A DNA stretch of 64,000 nt from Ampullaceana balthica (GCA_944989445.1 CALYLW010000499.1:667838-731837); one strand, 5' to 3'; positions 11,564-26,100 are shown, numbered from the stretch's first letter. Program-made: numbers and translations. The notes: generated from the sequence alone by a model not told the origin.

Positions 11564-12217
11564 CGGCCCGGTACCCTTTGATCTACAGACCGGAACCAGC
11601 CCGCGGTCCAGGGTTTGGACACCAGTGTTTCAGACGACCAGATTGACCTTGTCCTGTAAAACAGCCATGTGAAAATCGGTTAAACGTGAGATGGGATAGT
11701 GCGACGGTGTTAGAATCAAGGTAAAAAATTAACATACACACAAAAAATGAATAATAATATTAAAATGATAAAATGAGACACATCTCTCGCAGTTTGTAAA
11801 ATTTTGACAGAAGGAAAAGGCTGTTGGTCTCTAAGGGCAATAAGTTCACCATTGTTAAAACGTTCACTTAATCCAACCATAAAATAGCTTGGTGTGACTT
11901 AACAGCTAGCTTGAAAATCACTTAATTCGCTGGGACTTTACGAAACTAAGAACATTCGTAACTACACCTGATTGATTTGCAGTTACTCACTTAGAACTAT
12001 CGCGAAATAAAAATACAGTTCCTGAGGATAAACAATTTACTCTGGACATGCGCAAGTATAATGTTAGAGTAAGAAACTTAATGTTGTTATATAGCGATCA
12101 TATTTTATGTTCAGATGAATGTTATTCCATTGTGTGTGTTGGGGACAATTGTGTGATTTCAACAAAGTTGTTTCCTTAAAATATTATTGTGATGTTATTA
12201 TTGGGTATGATTCCTGG
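11564..12217. other. intergenic DNA
   Basis: 11565-11640 is GC-rich (CCGGCCCGG, CCAGCCCGCGG) and may be part of an older repeat. The rest is AT-rich and unremarkable. Confidence 0.4.
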
Positions 12218-12306
12218 GAGGCATCAGCCACCGACCGCGCCTCCTCGCGCCTCACATGAGGCATCAGCCAGCGACCGCGCCTCCTCGCGCCTCACATGAG
12301 GCATAT
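12218..12306. repeat. 40-bp GC-rich tandem duplication
   Basis: About 2.2 copies of a 40-bp unit (GAGGCATCAGCC ... CCTCGCGCCTCACAT) differing at one base, CpG-rich inside AT-rich DNA. Confidence 0.85.
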
Positions 12307-12713
12307 TAACATATACAACCTACGCACATATTTATTTTATATTTATTTCTCTCTCATTTGACTATTCACAGCCGAAGGTGCTAGGCCAAACATTTAGTCG
12401 TTCTCCTTTCGTCTACTGTGTTTTTTCCCCAAGCATTTCGATAACCCACTTTTTAAAAGAGCATTTAACGTTGAAAAAGAGGGGTTTTTAAATTTTATTT
12501 TCTTAATCAACAAGTCATTATAACAGTAATAATAATAAACTGAAAATTTACATAGCGCTGTAAACCAGGAAGGAAATGGGCTCACAGCGCTTTACATGAA
12601 GGTATTAACATACATATAATTAATAAATTAGCATTCATACAATAACAACCACATTAATTACAGTACATAACACAAAAAAAGCAACGTTAATCATTTAAAG
12701 AATTGTTGTTTCA

Positions 12714-13064
12714 TTAATTTGGAAAATAAATTTTGAAAAGATGTGTCTTAAGTGCAGTCTTGAAGGACTTGGTTGTTTGAATACTACGGATGTGTAATGG
12801 TAGAGAATTCCATTGTTTGGCTGCACAAAAAGAGAACGACCTTTCCCCTATTGTTTTTGTGCGTGTCTCCGGAACAGAGAGAATGCGTGTGTCTGCAGAA
12901 GAGCGTAGCTGACGAGTGAGTGAGTAGACCGACAAAAGTTCAGTAAGACTTGAAGGGCATGAGTCGGAAAAAGAAGTTGTGATAGAGAACGGCCAGTTTG
13001 TAATCAATTCGGGCTTGTATAGGTAGCCAATGAAATGAGTAAAGTAGAGGAGTAACATGGTCAT
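12714..13064 (-). pseudogene. reverse transcriptase C-terminal fragment (L2-like)
   Basis: The second half of this ORF is genuine LINE C-terminus (ERSFSFCAAKQWNSLPLHIR ... FKTALKTHLFK). The first ~25 residues are out of frame with the native protein, so at least two shifts separate it from the RT piece upstream. Confidence 0.75.
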
Positions 13065-13082
13065 GTTCTTTTGCCTTAAGAA

Positions 13083-13664
13083 TTAGTCTGGCAGCTGAAT
13101 TTTGAACTTTCTGTATTTTTTCAATGCATTTTTAGGCGCACCTGACAGAAGAGAATTGCAATAATCAATACGAGCTAGAACAAGTGCACAGACTAGAGTT
13201 TGTGTTGCAGTAATTGTTAAGTATTGGCGGATGGAGCTGATTTGACGGATGGCGGTGTAGGCAGAGCGACAGATGTGTTTGATGAAGTCGTTGGTAGACA
13301 TGCTGTCAGAAATAATGTAGCCAAGATTCCTAGTCGATGTTGTAAACAGTATATCAGAACTGGCTACCTGAATAGAATTCGGAAGAGACAAAGTACTGCG
13401 GGATTTATTGTAGCAAAATAGAAGTGCTTCAGTCTTGTCCTCATTCAGCTTGAGTTTGCTAAACATCATCCAAGACTTTACTTCACAATTGCACTCTTGC
13501 ATCAATTGGACAGTGGAGTCAATATTAGAGGGATCAGTGTGAGTGTATAGCTGTGTATCATCTGCAAATGATTGGCTTTTTATTGAATGCTTTTCGAGCA
13601 GTAGAAGTAGGGGCCTTGTATACAGTACGAAAAGTACTGGGCCCAAAACGTAGCCTTGAGGCAC
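13083..13664 (-). pseudogene. reverse transcriptase fragment (L2-like)
   Basis: Encodes PQGYVLGPVLFVLYT (RT domain B), SQSFADDTQLY (catalytic box C), KLNEDKTEALLF and LARIDYCNSLLSG. After SGAP the frame slips by one base and the ORF ends in nonsense residues. The true continuation is in another frame. Confidence 0.85.
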
Positions 13665-13785
13665 AACTTAAGCTAAGTTAGCTTTGTGAGAGATACAGCC
13701 ATCTACTGATACCACCTGTGATCTGTTAGATAAGTATGATTGAAACCAAGCAAGAACTGAGCCAGAAATTCCAAAATAATTTTGC

Positions 13786-16700
13786 TAATATCATTAGCAG
13801 TGGCTTTCTTTGTAGTTTGTCTTTATTTGAAAACTACTTCAATATAGTTTTAAACTTACTGAAACTTGCGAACGCTGCTTCACTTGCCCAAATAGAACAT
13901 TAAGGTGTGAGAAAGGGGGACAAATCTACATTGGCCTGAAAGTCATTTATAATTTGTAAACTTTTTTCTATTTCCTCACATTATCATTTGTTGATTAAAA
14001 TGTTCAGGCTTGTTTCAAGTCGCCTTTCAATTGTGTCAGATGTAATGATATCTGTTTGGGCACGCGAGCTGTTTAATTGTAACTAACTTTGTTCATTTAA
14101 CAATAGGCTGGTCTGATATATTTACCACTAGCAAAATAACCGCGCTGGCTTCGGAAATTTAGGATTGCAGTTAGTGTTTAGAATCCGCGTATCAAAGTTC
14201 TGGAAGATTTAACAATAATTACAAAGACCGTTGGAATGGTTTAATATGGCGAATGACATTGGCGTCTTGCCAACGAAATACGTTCATCGGTGACAGGATG
14301 AGCAGGGAAGCCATCTACTACATTTCGTCAAGATGAGTCCATAAAAAGGAATGTTCAACTTGGCGAACGTTGTCTACCATTAAGTCTGTTATGCGTAGAA
14401 TTTCGAAATGAAACCTGCTTAATTTTGGGACATATTTTGACATAGAGTTTCTCAATAAGTGTCATCAAATTCTAATATACCAAGACTTATCAAGGAAGGT
14501 CCGTTTTAGCCAGAAGCCTTTGCTGGAGTGTATTCAAGAACTTTCTAAAGTTTTTTGTCGATGAGTGAATGAAAAATATTTATACAGCTTCTCATAGAAA
14601 CGAAATTTATGGGCTCCTGGGCCCAAAAAGTGCCGGATTTAAATTTAAAGACACCTGTTGGTTTCAATCTGGATCGTCGAAATTTTTCAAGGACGTTTAA
14701 AAACAAATTGGGAATAAAATGACATCTAGGGCCCCGGGCTGAAACGGTGAAAGATGGAAAGTTCATTTGCCTGAAAATATCAATCTGGATCATGCTGGAG
14801 ATATGTGTCAATATTTGTCAAGATTTTAAATAAAAAATTTTGGGAATTAAGATTTAAAAGTTTAGGAAAGAACTATTTTGGGACCACGTGCCCGAAGGAG
14901 GAGACATTATGAATTTATTACCCTATGGCATTTTAAAATTGGCCATCAATTTTAATATTGGCCATCAATTTCTATGGATCAAGTTTGGTCAAGATCCCTC
15001 CCTTTACCCAGAGGCCATTGCTTAAAATACTTTTTATATAACTCGTGTAACAAAAATGAGATTTTTGAGATTTTACCCCCCCCCCTATCCCTAATAAGTC
15101 ATAAAAAAAATTGAACAATAAACTTTTGTTGGCACGTACTCAACAACTTCCTAAGTTTCAAGGTGATCAGATGAGCACAATAAAATTTATACAGCTTACA
15201 TAAGAAAAAATGACATTAAGGGCCCCCGGCCCAAATGGTGTAAGACGTTAAAATTTGAAAATCCTATTGATTTAAATATGGATCATGATGGAAATACTTG
15301 TTAATTTATAACAATTGTCAAATCATGTAAAATGCAATGTTTAATCAAGAATTAATTGTTTAAGAAAAAAGATTTCGCCCCCCCCCCGGCTCCAATGGAA
15401 TAGACATTAGGATTTGATTGCTCAAAAGAATTTTAATATGGGTCATCTATTTTTTATGTACCAAGTTTGGTAAAGATCCATCAGTTGGTATTGATTTGAA
15501 ACTCAGATGGTTCACTTGAACACCATATGTTGTCCAATGAAACACATCAAACAGATTCTTTACGAGTATTTAATCTATGTTTATATCCAGTTTGCGAATT
15601 TATTAACTCCCTTGTTCGTTATGCAAATGATATAACAGAGTTACCTGTTGGTATAAGCCGAGTCTAATCTTCGACATTCAGCAATCGAATAGGATTTGAA
15701 AGGTTCGACCTCATATTTCTGGATACAGGTGATGGAGTCTAAGGTTTAATTCGTATGATAGGTACTATTCATATGTTTGATTGGGTTGATAGATTCATAG
15801 TTTCCCTTCATTGGCTTGGTTCAGTTGAAGGATTCAGAGGTAAAAATCTTAGTTTGGATTCATGAATATATGACTCAAATTAAATACATTGACGAATGAA
15901 TTGAAAATGTATAAGGGAACAAGTGGAACGTGGTTTATTTTAGCGCTTGAAATGTAAAAAGTAAATAATTACATTTTATTTTCCTGGCTTCTTAAACAGG
16001 CCAACCAACAAAAAATGAAGAAACAGAAATTAGTTGACAACTATTGTGTCCATGTATCATAGAACTGCACTTATTTTGTTTGTTTTACCCGAACTTTTGT
16101 TCCAATGTTGATATCAAATGCTTGACTGATAGATAGAAAGCAAATTTAGGGTTCATATGCTCCATCCTTAGTTGGAAAGAAATAGGTTGAAATACTTGGC
16201 GACAATTTTAACACGAATGGTTTATTTAATTGATTCACGTTTTCAACTCATTGCGCAATGAAATTAAATATTGCAGGAATCGCAAACCTGTTTTGTAAAT
16301 TTCAAAGATACCAATAAAGCCAACACTATTCTTGTAGGATATGAAGTAAAATCTTTTGGATAGAATCTTCGTTGGAGCCTTCTATTTCTTGACCTCAAAG
16401 CCTTGCAGGCGGGAGGTCAGAGGTTAAGCCAGCAGAACAATTGTGTCAACAATTACGTGATTCAGCTGGAGTATCCGTCTCCATCCTGGGACAAAAAAAC
16501 ATTCGCGTACTTGGGATAGAAAGAAACATAAAATGAATGGGACAGGAAAACTTTGGATTAATTCGATAGAGATAATATCGCACGCTTTGCAATTTGGACT
16601 ATTAGGATGCCCTATTACACATATAATAAAATCTAACTAAATAACTCATGTTATATATTAAAGTGGGTGGTTTATCGGTTTTTTCAGAGGCGTCCTCTGT

Positions 16701-17236
16701 TATTTTAGTTAATGCATCAACTTCACAAGTTTGAGGTTTGGTTTTTAAGAATTTGAGAATGACGTAAACGAAAGTCTTTAAAGTTGTTTTTAGGTATCTG
16801 TTTTCTTTTAACATTCATAAAGTAAAAAACATAAAATAATTTAGATTTTCCAATGATATCTTCGACCCCAAAGGGTCTCAGGAGTGTAGAGATTAAATAA
16901 AAAAAACTATCAGTAAAATATTGAACCCCATTTTCTTGGATTTGACTCCAAGACCAAGATTTTGTTATTGCTTTCATTCTTTTTTCATTACTTTTGTTGT
17001 TGTTGTTGTTGTTTGTTTGTTTGTTTTTTGTTATGTTTTTTTTTGGTGGGTTATTCCATGATTTTTTAAATAATAATTATTTTTATGATATCCTGGATTT
17101 GATTTCATGATGCTTAACCCAATCTCAAAAGACTCCGACAATTTTATCTTAAGTTCCCACTTGTATAACATTCCACAAAACTCCATAACCGATCAAACGC
17201 AGTTATAAAATTATACGCTCCCTTCTTTTGTTTCAG
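13786..17236. other. intergenic region upstream of arylsulfatase gene 1
   Basis: AT-rich, no conserved ORFs. It must hold the 5' untranslated exon(s) and promoter of gene 1 unless they lie further upstream, since the first coding exon follows a 3' splice site. I cannot place them. It includes a diverged repeat at 14550-15440 and a GTT/GTTT tract at about 16992-17023. Confidence 0.5.
14550..15440. repeat. diverged tandem repeat with GGGCCC boxes
   Basis: Three or four loosely repeated segments, each with a GGGCCC-containing box (near 14610, 14730, 15220, 15380) and an ATATGGATCATGATGG-like box. Copies are very diverged and the period irregular, about 150-350 bp. Confidence 0.45.
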
Positions 17237-17242
17237 GCCACA

Positions 17243-17336
17243 ATGTTGCTGGTACTGATGGTAGTGGGCAGCTTCTTCTTAGCATCGGCTAAGCCCCCAT
17301 CACCACACATCATCTTTATCATCGCTGATGACCTTG
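17243..17336 (+). CDS. gene 1 coding exon 1
   Basis: Residues 1-31: signal peptide and the first beta strand with metal ligands Asp29/Asp30. ATG lies 6 nt after the acceptor TTTGTTTCAG, so the mRNA has an upstream untranslated exon. Ends in phase 1 at GTACGT. Confidence 0.92.
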
Positions 17337-20090
17337 GTACGTTGAAATGTTCTTTCTTTCCTCCAAAAAAGACTTCATAGTCAAGATTATAGCTATAGCG
17401 TGGCATGTAGCCCATGTCAAAACCTCAATAAAAATGTTGATGAATGACTCCGCTGACCTGTAGAGGAGATGGGCGTCGCCAAGGTCTACCAAGCCACGAG
17501 AAAGTTCTAATGGAAACATTGGAACCCCCTACGACCATGAGGTTATGGGACACACACACAAAATAGCTTAGGGCCCCCTTCTTCTTTGGGGAATTCGCGG
17601 ATTTTTTTTCTATATATATTTAGTACAGACAGAATATCTGGACTTCAAAAGGGCCCCCGTACTCAAAAAGCTTAGGGCCCCTTCAAGCCTAAATCCGGCC
17701 CTGCCTAGAACAGTCAAGACTATTGTTCGCTTTGTCAATCGTGCTAGTAATCGTTTAAGTAAGAAGTTATTGTTTTGTCAGTGTTTTTTAATCACGACGC
17801 GACATCGTGCATCGACAGGTTGGAATGACGTCAGCTACAACAACCCTGACATCATCAGCCCTAACATTGACTTCCTGGCAAGGTCTGGGATTATCTTAAA
17901 CCAGAGTTACGTCCAGCCAATATGCTCCCCGTGAGTATGTATGGACCATAACATAACGCAGCCTGTATGTAGTTATGGTTAAACAAACAATTGACCACAC
18001 ATAAATTGTTAACAATGCGCTGCAAGCACTGTAGCAAATTTTAACGCTTAAAGATAGTACATAAAGTGAGGAACAAACGGATACAAACAGCAAGACAAAG
18101 AAATGAGAAAAGCGCGACGGAATGCAAAACGCATTGTTGGTCTCGAGGTATGCGCACTTTGCTTGAGCTACATGCCCCCCACCCTGCACCACCCTCGCTT
18201 GCCAACCATAAACTGTGATAGGTCGACTCTACCGAGAGTCATTCTTCATGCTTGCTTGCTCGCATCTTGTGCTTGCGCTTGTCATATTTCTGGCGAATTA
18301 TATATATATACTAGTGTATTACCCGTAAAAAATGACGGAAGTTTTCAAAATGGATATATTTTAGTTTTTGATATTGTCCCTTTTGCCTGGAAGCCGCATA
18401 GTAAATAATCAGAAAATGTAGAGACCAAGAGAGAAAAATTAAATCTCTTTTCAATATTGAACAATTTTATGCGGACGTTTGAAAATAGCGTTGTTGTTGT
18501 TGTTTTTTTTCTGTATTTTTTTCAAGGTTTTTGCTTAGCGGTGCGCTTTCTAAAATCTAGCGTTACGAACGGACATAGCATAGTATATATTTTGATTATA
18601 TATACGAAAATATGTGTTATGAGAAAACCTACAAGCTTAGGCTTCGCGTTATATAAGATTGCATGAATAATAATGATATAATCATGATAATAGTATATGC
18701 ATAGTGAATTACGCACAGCATAAACTAATACTGCAGAAAAGAAGTTTAAAGTTCGAAGTGTTAACAAATATTGCTGGGAAGTCAGCCGGACGTTAACTTA
18801 CGGCATTGAATAGTTCGCACCAATTATCAGTGCACCAATAATACAGCACAGTGAGTTAAAAATAAATTATGTGACTGTAATGTGACCCACATCAAGCACA
18901 TCTGTGATTTGAAGCAGTTTAAGCTTCATTGATGATTATGAATTGTCACTTTATTCACCCATTTGTCCATACATATTAGCACAATATTACCAAAACATGT
19001 AAAAAAATAAACTGTAATTTTTACACATGTTAATAACTATTTATTTTACATGAAACGTAGTAAGCAAAGTTCGTCACCAGATAACAGAAAAGATTAACTT
19101 ATCAACTGTTAATCATATTTACAATTTAATATACACGTGTTAGTAATTCACATAAACGTTGTTATTATTGTCTAGTCAGCACCTTTTCAATATCTATTAT
19201 GACTTGTCAGTTTATGTGCCCATTGGTCCTTACATTATTACCACCACATGTATCAAAACATGTAAACTAAAATTTGTAACTATTTACAAATATGAATAAC
19301 AAAGAACTATTTATTTGCATGAAACCTTTGAAGTAAACTTTATCACTGGATAAAAGAAAATATTAAAATATCAACAGTTAATCCTATATACAATTTAATA
19401 TACACGTTTTTTTAAACATTGAAATGAACGTTTTCATTATCGTCGAGTCAGAACCCCTTCCAGTTCTATATTAAAAGCAAAGATTTTTTCAAAATTAGTA
19501 TAAGACGCATTAAAATATTACATGTAAATAACAATCAAACAAAAACTATTGTGGGGAGGAGTCCAATTTTTAAATATGTTATTTTTTTAAACATACAAAT
19601 ATGCAATCTCAAAAGGTATCAAAGAAAAAAAAACGCTAAACTGAAGAATAAGTTGAAAATTTTCATTTGCAGTACTAAATAATGGCTTTGTAGTTCAAAA
19701 CGTATCGAAACTTGACAACCAAACGACAACCAATTGTAAATTTTATAAAGCGAAAAACGCATGTTATACATTGATATAGAAAATTAAATTTATAATTACG
19801 TACATGATATTTCACATGAACACATACATAAAAACGGACAATTAATACAAAAAATAATAATAATATTAATCAAATCAAATAAAACATGACTCTTTTTACT
19901 TCGTTCCCTTCACACATTAATAATAGCTCAAATAACGACGTCACGTCACAATATTTTATGGCGAGAAACACATTTTGTTAATCTCGAAAGCAATATTTTT
20001 ACTTCTATATATTTTTTTTTATCGGGAGTTACCTCGCATAGCGTCACGGACAGACAGACAAACGTGACAGAAATTGCAAATTATGTATAT

Positions 20091-20127
<37 letters not shown>

Positions 20128-23100
20128 AAATATACCCGCAATTTTTAGCGGGAGTGTGCTAAACCCTTTTCCCCAGTATTAGTTGCTGGTTATTACATTT
20201 TTTATTTGTAAAGTAATTTATCAGATTTATCAATTAGTCAAAATCTTATGTGAAACAGAGAAAAAGAAAACTAATTTTGGTTACCATGGACACGAAGGAG
20301 TTCAATCTATTTAGAATTTAAAAAGGATTTAAATTATCAGATTTCTATGTACCAACTTTGGTCTTGGTCTATCCATTAGTCCGTTAGCCAATGATTAAAT
20401 TATACTAATTAAACTAATATAAGAGAAAGTGATATTACTGTATATTGATTTAATTTCAGTTGTGCTATATTTTGGTAAATAATGTATAAGGTATCAGTCA
20501 GCACAATTAAAGCCTTCTATTCATGTGGGAATTTTAAAACTTTGTGATAATTGGCTGAGGAATTAGGCTGTCATTAGTATAGAAAACAGACAAGAATTAA
20601 CGTAACATATTCAATTCGTAATACAAAATAATCAAGCGTTTTCAGGCTTACTTTATTTAGTTTAATCTACCTCTGTTCATAATTCCAGTAGCCAAAGTTT
20701 AAATTGTATAAGTGTATATTGCTTATATAAAAGCTAAACCAAATATAAATATACAATATAATGGCTCAAGTCACAGGTTGGAGTATGGATCCGTAGCGCT
20801 ATGGCGTCATTTGAGCTTATATTTAAATATATATACAAGTACAAGGCGCGCATCAGGAGGTGTGCAAAATTCTAAAAATTCTAAAAGATTCCCAAAAAAA
20901 TTATATGACGTCATAGTTTTAGCTTATATTTTAAATTTTGGAAAAGAGAGCGATGTACAAAGAGGATTTGAGGATTTATAATTATAAAATACTTTGTGCA
21001 CATTACAGGAAGTTTAATATTTCGTATTTATCAAACACGGATAAGTTACTTGGGCTTTTTACCAAAAAAGAGGGCGCCTTAGGCGACCCACAGCCCAAGT
21101 GGGCGCCGTAGGTGCCCTAAAACCCATAGTGTTATAATAATATGACACAGCCCAATTTAAGAAGAGTTTCGAATTCGACTGTAAGTTCCACAATCACGAA
21201 AAAACCAAATGACGGACGGGGACCAAATTTGGCAGGATGGTTCCTTTTAACCTGCAGATACTTTATCTATAGTTTTTATAATTGTCCCTCTTATAAGTAA
21301 TTTAATCTTATGTCAGTGGTGCCTTGTTGCCCCGGGCGGTCTTTTTCTACATGTGCAGGGTTGGCATTCTCAAATTAAAAGTGCTGTTGTTGGTTGTTGT
21401 TTTTTTGTTTTTTTTGCGTGGGAGCTTACAACCCTCGGATGGAACATCTATAGCTCCACCTCTGTCTTGCCGATCGATGGTCTCGTTTCTCTATATTTAA
21501 ATACGGCATTGTACGTCACAGATATAATGGGATATTAAACCATGAAGTAATTTGATCATGTAAACTAAACAACCCGTAGGCACCCCTAGGCAACCCCTAG
21601 GCAACCACTAGGCAACCCCTAGGCAACCCCTAGGCAACCCCTATAAGCTGCGTTTAAATTTAGTCAGTGATTTTTTTTCTTTTTTTTTCTTTCATAAATC
21701 AATGCTATTTCAATTTTTTTTACGAACAAAACGTTTAGTCTCTTTATAAAAAAGATGTAATATCTGTTGTGAATTGAAATGCAAGTGCTATAAGTGTGCA
21801 TAAAGCAATTTTCTCTTTATTTCTAAGGTCAAGGTCTGCATTTATGACGGGTATATACCCATTCAAGCTTGGCTTGCAGGTAGGTCATATTCGAGAAAGT
21901 CAACAGCGCATGGCTTTATTTACAAACCCACGAAAAGAAAATCTTTATTTTCCCACAGTGTATGATGTTTTGTCTTATCTATGCAGAAGCTTCTTCTGTA
22001 TATGCAGAAGATTATCGCGCCCTACGTTCTGTTAAGAACGTGGTAAGAACGTATTAGCAAGTGACGCAGCGTTTACAGGCCACGGCTTTATGGCAATGAA
22101 ATCAAATGATTGTCACCATTGTAATGGCAATCTTGATATTCTCACAGCATATGAAAATGACGTTATTATGGTTTATTTTTATTTACCGAATCCATGACCA
22201 TCTTTATACTCTCGCAGCATATGGTTATATTGCCACTCCAGAATGTGTGCGTTCCATTAAACAAAACGTTCTTGCCACAAGTTCTGAGAGCCAACGGTTA
22301 TGCCACACACCTCGTAGGAAAGTAAGTCCATATGGTATACTTACATAAAGTTCTTTTAAACTTATAATTGAGTCCAGAATTGAGTGCTTGACTGTTGTAT
22401 TAGGGAGTCATGTGAATGCTTCATTGGCTCACACTTTACATATATTCGGGACTTTCACGAATTGTAAAAAAAAATTTTGCTTTTAGAAGACGGTTTTCTT
22501 TTTTTTTAATTATTATTATTGATTTTTTTTTAATGTTGGCTCTAAACTTATCTAAGTTTAAATCTGCTATCTACTAAAATAAACAATTAAACGATAGTAA
22601 TATTTATGGATGCATGTTTGGAAGAGATTTTCTCAAATTATGTTACAAAATATATACTTGTTCTTCTAAACAAAAATATTTTCTATAAAATGTTATGTTT
22701 TAATCAAAAATTATTTAAGCGGAGATAGGGGGAATTTAGAGCACGCAAGCAACGTGGGTATTCTATAAAGATTTTTTGTTTCTGTTCTCAACAGTATTTT
22801 ATTATTGACTGAAGGAACTACCCCAATTCAAATATGTACCAAAAAGCCTTAAATAAGTGCACCCAACTATTGAATAGCAATCTGTTTCGGAGGGTGAGAA
22901 GGGGAACTATTTTAATTTTTGAAATAGAAAGAATGACATATTTTGCATAGGATGTCTTTTTTTGGAAATTTGAACATTCATAAAAAAAATGTTATAAATT
23001 TAAAAAGAAATTTTAAATGATTGAAGTACCCTTGCTTCATTAGATTGTTTGCTGCTCCATCATGTGTATAGTAATCATCGGAAATTTGATTTCAATGACT

Positions 23101-26100
23101 ATCTCAGGCTATCTTCATCCACCCGTTTAAGAGGTGAAATTGTATTTCTTTCTTATGTATCCACTGTAATTTATTCAACATTTTAATCTCTGAGGTGGCA
23201 CCTGGGCTCCTGTAAACTCGAATGCACACCAACGTACCGGGGTTTCGATACCTTTTATGGCTTTTATTCGGGTGCTCTCGATTACTACAACAGAACGTTT
23301 GGTAAGTGTGATAAAAAGACACTGATTGAAGAGAGTTTGTGACAGGTGAGTTTTGCTCTTTTTTTGGGGGGGGGGTAGATTAAGGACTACGGAAACGATA
23401 TTTCGAATCGTCCAGAGGTTTCTTACATGTTCGCTCGGTGATCTGAGGTAGATTGCATAATTGAGCTTAAAAGTATTTATCTAAAGGTAGAAAGTGACAG
23501 TTTGGCCAAGGGAACATACAAACATAAAGGGAGAGATAGAAAGTCAGAGTTGGCCCAGGGAACATAACAACATGAAGGGAGAGATAGAAAGTCAGAGTTG
23601 GCCAAGGGAACATACAAACATAAAGGGAGAGATAGAAAGTCAGAGTTGGCCAAGGGAACATACAAACATAAAGGGAGAGATAAAAAGTCAGAGTTGGCCA
23701 AGGAAACATACAAACATATAGGGAGAGATAGAAAGTCAGAGATGGCCAAGGGAACATACACACATAAAGGGAGAGATAGAAAGTCAGAGTTGGCCAAGGG
23801 AACATACAAACATATAGGGAGAGATAGAAAGTCAGTGTTGGCCCAGGGAACATACAAACATAAAGGGGGAGATAGAAAGTCAGAGTTGGCCAAGGGAACA
23901 TACAAACATATAGGGAGAGATAGAAAGTCAGAGATGGCCAAAGGAACATACAAACATATAGGGAGAGATAGAAAGTCAGAGTTGGCCAAGGGAACATACA
24001 AACATAAAGAGAGATATAGAAAGTCAGAGTTGGCCAAGGGAACATACAAACATAAAGGGAGAGATAGAAAGTCAGAGTTGGCCCGGGGAACATACAAACA
24101 TAAAGGGGGAGATAGAAAGTCAGAGTTGGCCAAGGGAACATACACACATAAAGGGACAGATAGAAAGTCAGAGTTGGCCAAGGGAACATACAAACATATA
24201 GGGAGAGATAGAAAGTCAGAGATGGCCAAGGGAACATACACACATAAAGCGAGAGATAGAAAGTCAGAGTTGGCCAAGGGAACATACACACATAAAGGGA
24301 GAGTTAGAAAGTCAGAGTTGGCCAAGGAAACATACAAACATAAAGGGGGATATAGAAAGTCAGAGTTGGCCAAAGGAACATACAAACATAAAGGGGGAGA
24401 TAGAAAGTCAGAGTTGGCCAAGGGAACATACAAACATAAAGGGGGAGATAGAAAGTCAGAGTTGGCCCAGGGAACATACACACATAATGCGAGAGATAGA
24501 AAGTCGCAGATTGGGTTAGATAAAGAACTGACACATAAACGAGACTGATACAAGAGGAGGGGGCATTTTAGGGTCAGTTTGAAGCGGACGATAGACAGGT
24601 TCAGGTGACGTTAACCCCTTCATTACCCTGGTCCTCCTAGAGGTCACTGCATGATGTCGATGAAACACGACCACAAAAAGTGTGGTTATAGTCAATAAAA
24701 TCAGGTCTCTCTGGCTCATAAAGTTTAGAACAAAATTTATTACTGCGTTTGTAGTTTGTTTATTTTGGTTTAGAATTGTGTTTCAAGCAAGGACAAACAC
24801 ATGCAATTTTTCCCTTTTCCCGTCCGGAATTTGGGCGTGGCTTGGGTTGCCTGGGGACACCAGGAAAACCAACACTTTATCAACATTTTAAACCCTTATA
24901 AGAAGGCAGGACTAAACACAAACCATAGAGTAGCGTATGACGCAATAATCTTCTGTATAGAAGGAGCATCTGTAACAGATAAGATAAAAAGATAAGATTG
25001 GTTCATGAATACGCTGAATGTCTTGTGGATAATGTAAACTAATCAATTCAATTTTGAAATCGTGTAAATGATACGTATATCTGTGTCCTACTTTACTACG
25101 TCGTCGCCATTTTTCTCCCTTCTCTAGCTGGCGGCTACGACTTCTGGTTCAACACTGACGTGGACAGGTCTCAAGCTGGAGTCTACAACGCTGTAGGTTG
25201 AGATTCCCTATACACACACGGTGAATCAAAGAAAAGAAATGTTGAGCTACTTATCAATATGTGACGTAAGAGAGGGGAAAGGTCTGGTCACCGATCGCTG
25301 GACCGAGCTCAGCGTGACACGTAAAATGTAAACAAAAGCACGCCGGTACTTGGACAGGTGGCGTCAACGCGCGAACTGAGCTGTCACGTGAAAAAAACAA
25401 TAACAAACCGTGAAATTGAATTACATACGTCATATATAGATAAACTAAAAATGCATTAATTTAATTACGGTACGTTAAATCGATCTGAAAGTTTGACACA
25501 ATGCATTGTTAGGTGACATGGGTTCGTGTTCCAAATTTCAGCTCGATGGCTTTACGGTAAGTGGATCATTTTTTACTTTTGTTTTTCCGCCTGCCCAAGA
25601 CAGAGAGACAGAAAGAGACGGCGGTGAAGTTAATATAAGGGATTTAATAAAACAAACCCGTAAAAACAACGTTTTTGACTATAAATCCCTAATATATGAG
25701 ACATAACTAACAGTATTGATTATTTTCAAACGCGACAAACATTTACAGACTGAATCTGTCTTAACTCAACTTTGCTTCATAACCCTGGGGGGGGGGAGAT
25801 GAGAAAAGACTGGTCACCGATCGCTTGACCGAGCTCAGCGTGACATGTAAAATGTAAACAAAAGCACGCTGGTACTTCGATGGGTCGCGTCAACGCGTCA
25901 ACTCAAACTCTCACGTGGGAAAAAAACAATAACAATCAGTGAACTTGAATTACATACGTTATATTAGGATAAACTAAAAATGTATTAATTTAATTACGGT
26001 ACGTTCCATATTTCGAAATTTTGATACCATGCATTGTTAGGTGAGACGGGTCCGTGTGCCAAGTTTTAGCTCGATCGGATCACTGGAAGTGGGTCATTTT

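Larger units (their letters stand above)
12515..13785 (-). mobile_element. L2/CR1-like LINE relic
   Basis: Minus-strand LINE of a different family from copy 1. The 3' tail at about 12515-12600 has AGCGCTATGTAAAT and a TTA repeat, as in L2-type tails. Going 5', it encodes the RT C-terminus, the FADD region and, up to about 13785, an FGISGSVLAWFQSYL-like block. Frameshifts break it into pieces. It is close in sequence to the fragment at 2065-2495. Confidence 0.85.

Noticed and set aside
18103..18408. 101-codon ORF in intron 2 of gene 1
   Set aside because: Runs into the end of the Helitron and has no domain-like pattern; overlaps an opposite-strand ORF of similar length.
23467..24553. ORFs of up to 358 codons with a 16-residue repeat
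   Set aside because: A 48-bp minisatellite inside intron 5 of gene 1. Open frames occur on both strands and follow from the unit length.
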